This document shows positions 1-8,247 of a stretch of 64,000 nt of DNA, in pieces (positions within the stretch are counted from its first letter, which is position 1; each line of letters starts with the position of its first letter). Source of the DNA: Pseudomonadota bacterium. GTDB taxonomy: Bacteria > Pseudomonadota > Gammaproteobacteria > Pseudomonadales > Pseudohongiellaceae. The DNA is taken from contig JAQBSZ010000004.1 of the NCBI GenBank assembly GCA_027623555.1, positions 1 to 64,000 of the forward strand, given 5' to 3'. A program made the translations under genes and the position numbers. The notes beneath the pieces were generated by a model. It saw only the letters and a program-made list of their open reading frames with translations, had not been told where the DNA came from and did not search any database.

Positions 1-100
1 CGCTGATTGTTCGTGGGAAATATCCCCGTCACCGCGTGCTTATTCCAGTGATAGATGCAAAAAAGCTAGCCCAAGTATGGGCAAATATTTGTGGGGATAT

Positions 101-165
101 CTCAGCCTCCGTCCCCTTTTTATCATCGCCTTTTTCCCTATTTCATCTCCGTCCCCTTTCGATTG
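101..165. repeat. two copies of a CCGTCCCCTTT repeat
   Basis: Two near-identical stretches reading CTCCGTCCCCTTT lie about 40 bases apart (near 107-121 and 151-163). On the minus strand they read AAAGGGGACGGAG, and the second one forms the last codons and stop of the YVTN protein gene. They match the GGGGAC core of repeats found elsewhere in this window. Nothing else was recognised in the first 140 bases. Confidence 0.5.
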
Positions 166-1159
166 TCTTACGCAGCACCAATTGCGAATAGCCGATCCCA
201 TCTGGTGCTGAGCCGGTGTCGTATTCACCGAGCACCGCACGTGACTCGATATCGATTACCAGCACCTTGTCCAGGGCTGCCGAGGACAGCAACAGGGTCC
301 TGTCGTCCGGGTAGAGAGTGACTCCCTCGGGCCGAATCCCGGCGAGATCTATTGACCCCAGCTCACGCTTTGACCGGGCATCGAAGAAGCGCAGATTGTT
401 GCGGTTCAGATCCGGCATAACTGCATAACGCTCGTCATCTGTTAGCAGTATGCGATAAGGCCAGTCGAAGCCCGGCCATTGAGAGATAATCGACCCATCT
501 TCTGGATCGATCACCGATACTACCGCGTCATCATTGCTTCCCACCCAGATCTCATCGCCGGCTTTGTTCGTCGTAATCGCCTCCGGCCGAGCAGGCACAG
601 CAATTGCTTTAACGAATTGCCCGTTGGTAACGTCGATGACCGAAACGCTGTTGGCTCCACCATTGCTGGTATAGGCACGAGTACCGTCGGCAGAGACCGC
701 CACCATGTGTGAACCGTTCTGATTCGTCTCAATCGTGCGGACAATTTCTCCCAAGTGGAAATTGACAATCACCAGCGTGCGGCTGGCCTCCGAGGTGACG
801 ATGACTTCCTCCTGTCCAGGTAGCAACAGAATGCCATGGGGTCTTGGATAGCTACTGAAATCGATCGTTCTCGTCACTACCAGGTTTTCCACGTCAAACA
901 CAGTCAGGCTGTTACCACCGCTGTAGTCAGTAGCTATCGCCCAGCGTCCGTCATCGGTTACAACCAGTTCATGGGGTCCCCTGCCGGTTGCTAGCGTGGC
1001 GATGATCTCGCCGGAACCCAGATCGATGAAACTGGCATCGTTACCACTCTTATTCAAGACGATGAGCGTACCCTCTAAATCACCAGGAAACTGGGCCGCG
1101 GCTGAGGAAACCACGAATAAGCACAATAGTGCGCTGACAAGACCGATGGCTCTTTTCAT
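143..1159 (-). CDS. exported YVTN-type beta-propeller protein
   Basis: A 338-residue protein with a clear signal peptide ending near VSSAAA-Q (residue 22), so it should be periplasmic or secreted. The mature part is a run of about seven imperfect repeats of the type 'D.....V.VID...G..I..I.....P', for example VFDVENLVV, VIDVTNGQF, VIDPEDGSI and VIDIESRAV, which is the pattern of the YVTN/NHL seven-bladed propeller family. Such proteins are usually binding or scaffold proteins and often sit near quinoproteins; no catalytic residues can be named. The last residues (ERGRR) and the stop codon lie inside the GGGGAC repeat, so the natural C-terminus may have been replaced. It points leftward and has no close partner gene except the DUF1761 gene 39 bases upstream. 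Family call is good; ligand is unknown. Confidence 0.8.
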   Translation of the reverse strand: MKRAIGLVSALLCLFVVSSAAAQFPGDLEGTLIVLNKSGNDASFIDLGSGEIIATLATGRGPHELVVTDDGRWAIATDYSGGNSLTVFDVENLVVTRTIDFSSYPRPHGILLLPGQEEVIVTSEASRTLVIVNFHLGEIVRTIETNQNGSHMVAVSADGTRAYTSNGGANSVSVIDVTNGQFVKAIAVPARPEAITTNKAGDEIWVGSNDDAVVSVIDPEDGSIISQWPGFDWPYRILLTDDERYAVMPDLNRNNLRFFDARSKRELGSIDLAGIRPEGVTLYPDDRTLLLSSAALDKVLVIDIESRAVLGEYDTGSAPDGIGYSQLVLRKTIERGRR

Positions 1160-1198
1160 GACTTGATTGATGATCCTTTGAATGCCGACCCCTTTTTC

Positions 1199-1585
1199 TT
1201 ACAAAACGTAGTTCGATGCCACCATGATCAGCGCCATCACTACTACAAACGCGCCCTCTACTACGGTTGAGTAAGTATCGTGATTCGCAAACAGGTTGCC
1301 CGCCATTAATAAACAGGCTCCCATAATGACGATTAGCACTGCCGAAGAATAGGCACCGTTGGTATGGGCCAGTGCGATGATCCAGGCCAGGATCAGCGTG
1401 CCCACAAACTGTACTATCAGCGCACCCATCGGTTGCTTGGTTTCCGGCCCAATCTCAATGCCCACTCCCTGCGCCCACTTGGTACCAAACAACTTCGGGG
1501 AATACCACAATGCACCCAGGCCAAAACAGATAATTGTGCTGACACCCACGGCCAGCCAATTCACGCCCGCCAATAAAATTTCCAT
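1199..1585 (-). CDS. DUF1761 family integral membrane protein
   Basis: A 128-residue, very hydrophobic protein with four predicted helices. The sequence begins MEILLAGVNWLAVGVST and has the FGLGALWYSP element near residue 22 that is typical of DUF1761 proteins, whose function is not known. I chose the ATG at 1585 rather than the upstream in-frame start at 1624 because GAGGAG lies six bases before it and because family members begin at this point. A GGGGTCGG repeat lies a few bases after the TAA stop. It is divergent from the amidohydrolase operon. Confidence 0.8.
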   Translation of the reverse strand: MEILLAGVNWLAVGVSTIICFGLGALWYSPKLFGTKWAQGVGIEIGPETKQPMGALIVQFVGTLILAWIIALAHTNGAYSSAVLIVIMGACLLMAGNLFANHDTYSTVVEGAFVVVMALIMVASNYVL

Positions 1586-1653
1586 AACCTGCTCCTCAGT
1601 GTAGTGGTGAAAGGATTTCCGCATCCATAATGCTGACCTGTTCAGCGATGGTC

Positions 1654-1667
1654 AATCAAATTTGATT
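1654..1667. promoter_or_regulatory. perfect 14-bp palindrome, possible operator
   Basis: AATCAAATTTGATT is a perfect palindrome in the 165-base gap between the divergent DUF1761 and amidohydrolase genes, about 85 bases before the amidohydrolase ATG. The position suits a transcription factor site; the factor is unknown. A short AT-rich palindrome can arise by chance. Confidence 0.3.
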
Positions 1668-1750
1668 ACAGTGGCCCTATGGTACGGGCGGGCTGTGGCA
1701 AGCCCTTGGAAAACAGCGTAATCTAACGACCTTAGCCCAGGAGGTACACC

Positions 1751-3352
1751 ATGAAAAAATTCCAGCCACTGCTTGTTGCCAGTCTGATTGCACTGGGTGC
1801 TACAAATTCCACCCTATCCCAGGAAGTTGGATTTACTGGACTCAAGGCCGATGCAGTCGCCGCCGTCGATGGCATGGAGAAGATGACCCAGGAAATCGTC
1901 GACAGCCTGTTTTCATTCTCTGAACTGGGCTTCCAGGAATTCGAAACCCAACGCTACCTGTCAGAGATTCTGGTGGCAAACGGCTTCGAAGTGGAACTCG
2001 GCATTGCCGGTATTCCTTCTTCATGGTGGGCGAGCTGGGGGAGCGGTGATCCGGTTATTGCACTGGGGTCTGATGTGGATGGCATCCCTCGCGCCTCTCA
2101 GATGCCGGGTGTCGCCTATCGGCAACCCATCATCGCAGGTGCACCCGGTCATGGTGAAGGCCACAACTCCGGACAGGCAGTTAACATCGTGGCTGCGCTG
2201 GCTGTGAAGGAGATTATGGAACGGGAAGACCTGCCCGGCACCATCGTATTGTGGCCCGGCATTGCTGAAGAGCTGCTGGGCACCAAGGCCTGGTACACCA
2301 GAGACGGCATGTTCGATGGTGTGGACGCCGTATTGTTTACCCATGTCGGCAACAATCTCGGTGTCAGCTGGGGTAATGCACGCGGTACCGGTCTGGTGTC
2401 GGTCGAATATATGTTTGATGGTGTCGCCGCACACGGCGCTGGCGATCCCTGGCAGGGACGCAGTGCTCTCGATGCCGTAGAGTTAATGAACGTGGCCTGG
2501 AACTTCCGCCGCGAACATCTCCGGCCGCTGCAACGTTCTCACTATGTAATCAGCAACGGCGGCGATCAACCCAATGTTGTGCCCTCCTATGCCAGTGTCT
2601 GGTACTTCATTCGCGAAATCACTGCGGACAATATTCTCGAGAACTTTAACACCCTAAACCAGATCGCCCAGGGCGCTGCATTAATGACCGACACCACGAT
2701 GAATCGTCGCATTGTCGGAGCGGCCTATCCCAGGCACTTTAACAAGCCGATTGCACTAGCCATGGATGAAAACATCCGCAAAGTCGGTTTACCTACCTGG
2801 TCGGAAGACGATCAGCGGTTTGCCAAGGCCTTGCAGGCCTTCATGGGATCCGACGATCCACAGGGGCTCGCTACCGAGCTATCCGGCATTGGAGAACCCC
2901 TGGAGAATCCGGTTTCCGGCGGCTCCGATGATATCGGCGACATTTCCTGGAATGTGCCAACTGTCACCTTACGCTACCCCTCCAATGTGAGAGGCTTGCA
3001 GGGACACCATTGGTCCAGCGCTATGGCTATGGCTACCCCGATCGCACATAAAGGTGCAGTTGCAGGTGCCAAGGTTGTCGCCACGACTCTGCTCGACCTG
3101 GTGCAAAACGCCACGCTGGTTGATGAGGCCCAGGCCTACTTCGATGATGTGCAGACTGCCGAAGAACAATACCAGCCCTTTATCGGTCCAGATGATGCCG
3201 CAGCGATTGAAAAGAACCGGGACATCATGGCGCAGTTTCGACCGCTGCTGGAGGAGCTCTACTACGATCCAACCCGGTATGACACCTACCTGCAGCAATT
3301 GGGCATCGAATATCCGCAGCTCGAAGCAGACCTGATTCAACGCGACAACTAG
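1751..3352 (+). CDS. exported M20-type amidohydrolase
   Basis: A 533-residue protein with a signal peptide (MKKFQPLLVASLIALG..., cleavage near residue 23) preceded by AGGAGG seven bases before the ATG. The mature part resembles the AbgB/amidohydrolase branch of peptidase family M20: SFSELGFQEFET near residue 58, the GHNSGQA segment near residue 136 in the place of the usual GHD/H metal motif, PGIAEELLGTK near residue 170 with the catalytic-type glutamate pair, and GGSDDIGDISW near residue 398. These enzymes hydrolyse amide bonds of aminoacyl or aminobenzoyl substrates using two metal ions. It is longer than the roughly 480 residues common in the family, mostly from the signal peptide and a C-terminal extension. 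It is the first gene of an operon with the next two (gaps 23 and 12 bases). The substrate is unknown. Confidence 0.85.
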   Translation: MKKFQPLLVASLIALGATNSTLSQEVGFTGLKADAVAAVDGMEKMTQEIVDSLFSFSELGFQEFETQRYLSEILVANGFEVELGIAGIPSSWWASWGSGDPVIALGSDVDGIPRASQMPGVAYRQPIIAGAPGHGEGHNSGQAVNIVAALAVKEIMEREDLPGTIVLWPGIAEELLGTKAWYTRDGMFDGVDAVLFTHVGNNLGVSWGNARGTGLVSVEYMFDGVAAHGAGDPWQGRSALDAVELMNVAWNFRREHLRPLQRSHYVISNGGDQPNVVPSYASVWYFIREITADNILENFNTLNQIAQGAALMTDTTMNRRIVGAAYPRHFNKPIALAMDENIRKVGLPTWSEDDQRFAKALQAFMGSDDPQGLATELSGIGEPLENPVSGGSDDIGDISWNVPTVTLRYPSNVRGLQGHHWSSAMAMATPIAHKGAVAGAKVVATTLLDLVQNATLVDEAQAYFDDVQTAEEQYQPFIGPDDAAAIEKNRDIMAQFRPLLEELYYDPTRYDTYLQQLGIEYPQLEADLIQRDN

Positions 3353-3375
3353 GCAGACGGAGTCTGAGCAAACCC

Positions 3376-4020
3376 ATGCACGCCCTGAAAGTTTTTGCAC
3401 TGCTGGTATTGTTGCCGGCGTCCACGCTGGCACAGGAATCCCGGGAGCCACCGGCGGTCGATGGAGTGGTCGATACCCAGGCACGCATTGACGAACTACG
3501 TCGACCCGAAAGGGGGGAACTCAGCGTATTAGCCCCGACCATCGCTCCGGAAGAGATCAACCGGGTAGTGCTGAATCGTCTCATGCAGGAAATTGCCCGC
3601 GACCCGCAAACAACTGCCACTCGCCTGGCAGTGAACGACAATCAATTGCAGGATATTTTCATTACCATTTCCAATGCGCTCAGCTTTATCAACAATAACG
3701 AAATGGCCAACATTCGAGCCATGTGTAGTGCCTATAACAATTCTGATCTGGAAGGCGATGCCCGCATCCAGGTCGCCTTGGATGCCTACAAGGCCCGTGC
3801 GAAATTTACCAGCAACTTTATCTCCAGGTATTACCGCGTCGTACTCGGCGATATTGAAACAATCCTGCCGGAGATCTCCCGCGTCAAGTTTGACGCCTAT
3901 ATGGAAGATCGGCGCCGCCGCATCGCCAACGCTGGCGCTGTTACCTGGGGTGCGGTCGTTGAAAATATCACCAGCGGTACAGAGACCGTGCAATTTCATT
4001 GCCGCCGGCAAACTGATTAG
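3376..4020 (+). CDS. small exported protein of unknown function
   Basis: A 214-residue protein with a signal peptide (cleavage near STLA-QE, residue 20). No family is recognised. The mature part is largely helical in character, with two cysteines at about residues 116 and 209 that could form a disulfide. It lies 23 bases after the amidohydrolase and 12 bases before the isomerase gene, so it is probably cotranscribed with both. A role accessory to the amidohydrolase is only a guess from position. Confidence 0.7.
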   Translation: MHALKVFALLVLLPASTLAQESREPPAVDGVVDTQARIDELRRPERGELSVLAPTIAPEEINRVVLNRLMQEIARDPQTTATRLAVNDNQLQDIFITISNALSFINNNEMANIRAMCSAYNNSDLEGDARIQVALDAYKARAKFTSNFISRYYRVVLGDIETILPEISRVKFDAYMEDRRRRIANAGAVTWGAVVENITSGTETVQFHCRRQTD

Positions 4021-4032
4021 GAGAGTGTTAAC

Positions 4033-4902
4033 GTGAGCTTCAAGTGCTTCGATGTTAGCATCGAAAATGACATCGCCCATATCATTTTAAGCCGGCCGGA
4101 AAAACGCAACAGCATGATTCCGGAATTCTGGGACGAACTTCCGGCGATCATCAACGACCTCGACAAAAATTCCAGCGCTCGCGTAATCGTACTCTCTTCG
4201 ACAGGGCCACATTTTACGTCCGGGCTTGACACCTCGGTGTTCGGCAGCAGCATCGAGAACAGCGATAACCCGGACACCCTGGAAAAACTCAATCGGCAAC
4301 GCAGTGCCAAGCTCTACGACACCATCAAGTACATGCAGCAAACCTTCACCTGTCTGGAGAAATGTCGGGTACCGGTGCTGGCTGCCATCCAGGGTGGCGC
4401 CATCGGCGGCGGCGTGGATCTGATAACCGCTTGTGATCTGCGCTACATGACTGAAGACGGCTATCTTAGCATCTTCGAGATAAACATCGGTATGACTGCC
4501 GATGTCGGTACCTTTCCCCGCATCACTAAACTGCTTCCGGAGGGCGTGGTAAAGGAACTGGCTTACACAGGCCGGCGCATGTCGGCACAGGAAGCCAGGT
4601 CCCATGGACTGGTAAACGACGTATTCCCCGATCAGCAGACAATGCTGGAAGCGGTTATGGACATCGCCAGACAGATAGCCAGTAAAGCACCACTGGCAAT
4701 CTATGGCAGCAAGCACATCATCAATTATGCGCGCGATCACTCCACCGCCGACAGCCTTGACTACATCGGCCTGTGGAATGCCAGCATGTTACAGGCCAAT
4801 GAAATCAGCGAAGCCATCAATGCGGCGGAAGAAAAACGCGGGGGTGATTTCGTGGATCTGCCAGCCACTCGACAGAAAATGGGCAAGGGAATAACCAAGT
4901 AA
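4033..4902 (+). CDS. ECH1-like dienoyl-CoA isomerase (crotonase family)
   Basis: A 289-residue cytoplasmic crotonase-fold protein starting at a GTG with GGAGAG upstream. The oxyanion-hole segments are SSTGPHFTSGLD (near 58) and IQGGAIGGG (near 118). The segment CDLRY, then FEINIG, then MTADVGTFPR carries Asp, Glu and Asp at the spacing of the three acidic residues of delta3,5-delta2,4-dienoyl-CoA isomerase (ECH1 type), rather than the two glutamates of a hydratase. That enzyme moves double bonds when odd-position unsaturated fatty acids are degraded. It is third in the amidohydrolase operon, an unexpected neighbour. A different crotonase reaction remains possible. Confidence 0.85.
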   Translation: MSFKCFDVSIENDIAHIILSRPEKRNSMIPEFWDELPAIINDLDKNSSARVIVLSSTGPHFTSGLDTSVFGSSIENSDNPDTLEKLNRQRSAKLYDTIKYMQQTFTCLEKCRVPVLAAIQGGAIGGGVDLITACDLRYMTEDGYLSIFEINIGMTADVGTFPRITKLLPEGVVKELAYTGRRMSAQEARSHGLVNDVFPDQQTMLEAVMDIARQIASKAPLAIYGSKHIINYARDHSTADSLDYIGLWNASMLQANEISEAINAAEEKRGGDFVDLPATRQKMGKGITK

Positions 4903-5036
4903 GCGAAGCGGTTACAGGTTTTCCTATCCCTTCGATGGGAGAGCAGCAGCTGGAAATCCTGGATACAAGGATCACTTGCCGCATTACAAGCACTCAATTC
5001 AGAATGGTTTCTGGAATAGTTGAGGACTGACAATCC

Positions 5037-5716
5037 TCAGATGCTTTTTAACAGGCGAAAGTGAGCAGGATTGTGTTGTTTGGCTTTCTGGTCAATATAC
5101 AGTTCAACTTTCTTTAGTTCGTGTGTGTAACAATCCAAAAGCGCCATATCGAAATCCATGCTGCGCTGCACTACTGGATCGGGGAATGTTGCTGCGACCT
5201 GCTCGCGAGCGGTGGCGTTTTTGAAATTGACCTTGTTCGGTGGCAGATTGTATTGACTGGTGGTATTAACCACGTGGGCTTTTAGGTGTGCACCGTGCCT
5301 GACGATCTTGGTGCGCCTTCGCAGCAGATCACGGGTTGCTCGCATGCTCTTAGGATAGACATAGGCCAGGGGGAAGTTGCCACCTCGGATTAGCGTGGCA
5401 ATCTTGTAAGAATCGATCCGATCATTTTTGGCCTTGCCGCCGTGGATAGCTTTCATGTAGAGCGCATGGCCCAGGATGAAGTCGACATCCAGTTCCTGGC
5501 AGAAATCAGCGACCCAGTACCAGCAGTGCATGCACTCGACACCGACGACTATGTTACCGATATAGGGCGCAAGCAGTTGTCGCAGCTTATCTGGGTTGGC
5601 TGGAATATTCTTGTGGAGGCAAGTATTACCCTGCTGATCAATAATACAGACGTACAGGGATCTGGCGTGTAAATCAATTCCGCAATAATAGGGGGTATGT
5701 TATTGTAAAAATTCAT
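5037..5716 (-). pseudogene. decayed IS110-family transposase
   Basis: Reading leftward from an ATG at 5716 (GGAGAA upstream), the start MNFYNNIP leads into a run of C, after which the reading frame shifts. The following frame gives YYCGIDLHARSLYVC, then VGVECMHCWYW, GHALYMKAIHGGKAKND and YVYPKSMRATRDLLRRR, all characteristic of the DEDD N-terminal domain of IS110/IS1111-type transposases. One base is missing around 5690, and the protein stops at a TGA (5037-5039) just after FRLLKSI, where relatives continue with the helix-hairpin Transposase_20 domain. So the gene is both frameshifted and truncated, about 220 of roughly 340 codons. No terminal repeats could be assigned with confidence. IS110 elements use a bridge RNA from flanking noncoding sequence; I could not identify one here. 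Confidence 0.85.
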
Positions 5717-6047
5717 TGGGCTTTCTCCTTTATGGGTGTGGTGCCTTACAGCTTACAGAATTCTGCAGGCTGGGGAGAAGGCTCAATGAGTATCAATCAA
5801 ATCAAGAAGTAAGCAGAATGCACGGTCAGCTTTGTGAATGGCCTACGGCCATTTTTTCACAAAGCCGACCGCACATCCTGGCCCTATTATTAAGGGCGAT
5901 ATGTACCTGAGGCAGGGTCAACATCCGCTAACAATTCAGCCCCCTCTCGTGACCATGGATATTTTTGACGCTATGAATAGCGCAATCAGTTGGAAAATAT
6001 CGTATCCTATAGGCTCCAATCCAAAAATGATGTAGAGGAGAATACGA
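5717..6047. other. intergenic stretch with two hairpins
   Basis: This 331-base gap lies between the dead transposase and the lysine-rich small gene. It holds a long imperfect hairpin (5823-5871) and a smaller one with GCCCT/AGGGC arms (about 5882-5898). The first part may be the left flank of the former insertion sequence. No open reading frame in it looks real. Confidence 0.5.
5823..5871. repeat. long imperfect hairpin (REP-like)
   Basis: The arms read CGGTC-A-GCTTTGTGAA-TGGCC and GGCCA-TTTT-TTCACAAAGC-C-GACCG around a TAC loop. That gives about 20 paired bases with two small bulges on one side. It may be a REP element, a terminator, or a subterminal structure of the decayed IS110 element beside it. 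Confidence 0.55.
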
Positions 6048-6215
6048 GTGGCAAAGCCCAATTATTCTTTCGAAAAACGCCAGAAAGAAATAGCCAAAAA
6101 GAAAAAGAAGGAAGAAAAGCGCTTGCAAAAATCGGGAGTAGACGATAGTCAGTCGCAGGACGTTCAACCTGTATCAGGAAACGATGATAAAGCAATTCCA
6201 ACCAGCGACTCTTAG
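6048..6215 (+). CDS. small lysine-rich conserved protein
   Basis: A 55-residue reading frame starting at a GTG with TAGAGGAG seven bases upstream. The first half, AKPNYSFEKRQKEIAKKKKK, followed by EEKRLQKSG, is a highly charged helix of a type often seen as a small uncharacterised protein in proteobacteria; the second half is acidic and polar. It is too short for most gene callers. It lies 49 bases before the cold-shock gene, pointing the same way. RNA or ribosome association would fit its charge but is only inference. Confidence 0.75.
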   Translation: MAKPNYSFEKRQKEIAKKKKKEEKRLQKSGVDDSQSQDVQPVSGNDDKAIPTSDS

Positions 6216-6264
6216 CAAATTAGTTGAAGTCAATGAATATTAATCACACAAAGGAAAGCACGGC

Positions 6265-6471
6265 ATGAGTACAGGTACAGTAAAGTGGTTCAATGCAGAT
6301 AAAGGTTTCGGTTTCATTACTCCAGAAGATGGTGGCAAGGATCTATTTGTTCATCATTCTGAAATTCAAAGTGGCGGTGGATATGCAAGTCTCAGTGATG
6401 GTCAGAAAGTAGAATTTGAAGTTGGGCAAGGCCAGAAAGGGCCGTGTGCTAATAAGGTTACGCCTGTCTAA
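6265..6471 (+). CDS. cspA-like: cold-shock domain protein
   Basis: A 68-residue single cold-shock domain protein. RNP1 (KGFGFI, residues 13-18) and RNP2 (DLFVHHSEI, about 26-34) are intact, as is the leading GTVKWFN. Such proteins bind single-stranded RNA and DNA and act as RNA chaperones in the cytoplasm. AAAGGA precedes the ATG. The length is normal for the family. It is followed 38 bases later by an attC-like site, which could mean that it sits in an integron cassette, but no second attC was found before it. Confidence 0.97.
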   Translation: MSTGTVKWFNADKGFGFITPEDGGKDLFVHHSEIQSGGGYASLSDGQKVEFEVGQGQKGPCANKVTPV

Positions 6472-6506
6472 CTCTCCCGATTAGGCTGGTTTGAGCAAGC
6501 ATCAAC

Positions 6507-6606
6507 CCATAACAAAAGCAATCAACTCGAACATTTTTGTGCCGTGCTTAGGTTGCGCTTTACGCTAGCGCTACTTAAGCGCGGCCGGTTATTGCTGACG
6601 TTATCT
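6507..6606. repeat. attC-like integron recombination site
   Basis: The two ends pair as in an attC site: ATAAC (6509-6513) with GTTAT (6600-6604), a three-base internal loop, then AGCAAT (6517-6522) with ATTGCT (6591-6596), one unpaired C at 6523, then AAC with GTT (6588-6590). This R box, spacer and L box with a single extrahelical base is the layout of attC sites. The arms are separated by about 64 bases, giving a total near 98 bases, within the usual size range. A GNAT gene starts 18 bases after the GTTAT, as in a gene cassette. No integrase is in the window. Confidence 0.6.
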
Positions 6607-6621
6607 CGCGCAGGATGATTC

Positions 6622-7053
6622 ATGAGTACCCGAAGATTTTAAGAAAGCGATCGAGAGGCCTTAAGAGATATTTACCTGATAACCAGAAAACAAAGATTCA
6701 GCTGGTTAGAAGAGAGTAGTTTGGAGAGAGGTGATTTTGATAGAGATACAAAGGGTGAGAGTATTTGAGTCTGTGAAAGCGAATCAATCGTAGTTGGCTT
6801 TATATCTGCGCAAGTAGCAGGGAGGTTCATCCACCATCTCTTCATACTTCCACAGTTCTCAAATCATGGCCTCGGATCGGCGCTTTTGAAGGATTGCGTA
6901 GCCGAGATTGGTTATCCAGCCCAACTAAAATGTGTCGCAGAGAATATTGACGCACTAAATTTTTACAAATCCAAAGGTTGGCTGGCTCGCTCTAAAGGGG
7001 AAGGCGTTGATGGTGAATATCACCTTTTAGAGTTGACGGAAAATAACAACTAA
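6622..7053 (+). pseudogene. GNAT acetyltransferase gene with two in-frame stops
   Basis: From the ATG at 6622 one frame reads through to TAA at 7051-7053 (143 sense positions) with only two interruptions: TAA at 6640-6642 and TGA at 6766-6768. The rest is a typical small GNAT protein: ESDREALRDIYL near the start, IHHLFILPQFSNHGLGSALL (motif A with acetyl-CoA loop) and NIDALNFYKSKGW (motif B). The TGA stands where relatives usually have Trp before V-x-E, consistent with TGG to TGA. There is no frameshift. It follows the attC-like site as a cassette gene would. Two different stop codons argue for decay rather than recoding. Confidence 0.85.
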
Positions 7054-7109
7054 TTCAAAAATAGACCGCGCTCTGCGTGGCCAGCATTCTTTTCATGCTC
7101 GATGCGTGC

Positions 7110-8111
7110 TCAGCCGATCAAGTAATTATCCAGGAACACTTCCATCAATGCCGTGCCGGCCCAGGCCAGCGGCGGGATAAACACATAGAGTAGAAAACGC
7201 GTGACTATCGACAGGTCCATCGGCCAGGTACGTAGCTTGTGAATTTGTTCCCGCCGTAACAACAGAGCGTTCATTCTATTCAGTGCTTCTGTCTCCAGCG
7301 CACGTGACGTCTGCGCAATCTCTTCATCCAGTTTTGCCATCAAGGCATTCTTCTGATCCCCGATTCGCAAATGGATTGCCCAGATCGGCAACGGCACTAT
7401 AAGGAAAATCGCCGGTATAGCCACTACGAATGCGTTGGCATAATTTTCCCAGCGAAAGGTCTGGTCGATTGACTGCAGTGTAGTAAGAGCGAGCGCGCCA
7501 ACCAGCATCAGGAAGCTGTTCAATGAAGAGCGACCAAAGCCATTGAGATCGTCGAGCCGGTAGAGGTCGATGCGCACCTGTTTACCCAGCTGGTTCAACC
7601 CCATGCTCTGCTGTATGGCATGGAAGACTATCAGTCCCACGGCTGCCCACAAATAGACCTGGCCAAAGACCATACAGGCGCTGATTGCGAAGCGCGGGTC
7701 GGCGAAATTAAAACTCAGTGTGCTCCAGGTGATATTAAAGCCGAGGGCAAATATTGCTGCCAGCAACACGCCTAGCGGCCAGTAGCCGGCCCCGCGCGCC
7801 CGTATCCGCTCTTGCTCATCGACATCATCGATCAGTCTGCTGATCGCCGCATGGGTATTATTCAATTGTCTGGTCGAGGCGACAAAGCACATCATCAGGT
7901 AGGCAGGCAAGATTGCGATCAACAGGAATACCCCGGTTATTTCCAGTGGGTTATCGCCCCAGGGCTGGATATCAGGGGCAGGATAGATTGAACCGGAGGC
8001 AATAAATAAAAACATCACCGGTACAAAGAAAACGCACCCAGTCGTGAGAACAGGATAGGAGACACTGTCAATCAAGCTTTCGGCGAGGCGAACGGGCAAT
8101 GATGCTTGCAT
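7110..8111 (-). CDS. six-helix membrane protein of unknown function
   Basis: A 333-residue membrane protein with about six hydrophobic segments (near residues 20-45, 65-85, 110-130, 145-170, 205-220 and 230-250, with another near 310-330). A charged, probably coiled stretch rich in Glu, Arg and Leu (QKNALMAKLDEEIAQ...) lies before the last helix. No family is recognised. The start is uncertain: the ATG at 8111 and a TTG at 8156 are both in frame and neither has a strong ribosome binding site. It is divergent from the secreted propeller gene. Confidence 0.7.
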   Translation of the reverse strand: MQASLPVRLAESLIDSVSYPVLTTGCVFFVPVMFLFIASGSIYPAPDIQPWGDNPLEITGVFLLIAILPAYLMMCFVASTRQLNNTHAAISRLIDDVDEQERIRARGAGYWPLGVLLAAIFALGFNITWSTLSFNFADPRFAISACMVFGQVYLWAAVGLIVFHAIQQSMGLNQLGKQVRIDLYRLDDLNGFGRSSLNSFLMLVGALALTTLQSIDQTFRWENYANAFVVAIPAIFLIVPLPIWAIHLRIGDQKNALMAKLDEEIAQTSRALETEALNRMNALLLRREQIHKLRTWPMDLSIVTRFLLYVFIPPLAWAGTALMEVFLDNYLIG

Positions 8112-8247
8112 GGATGAAGAAATCCGCGATAGAGGAAACACTCGAATAATAAACAATCACACGGGCGTTCGCTATTTCCCATTCCAGGTGGACATTTTCG
8201 TGTAGTCCTCTTACTCTTTGGTGAAAATTAACGATGAGTGAAGTCCC

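Noticed and set aside
6640..6768. Stop-codon recoding (selenocysteine, pyrrolysine or altered code)
   Set aside because: TAA, TGA and TAG interrupt three different genes, all other genes use stops normally, and no recoding element was seen. Point decay explains all three.
7041..7110. Second attC site after the GNAT gene
   Set aside because: Only an ATAACAAC...TTCAA-like start is present; no matching GTTAT-type 3' arm was found within a plausible distance.
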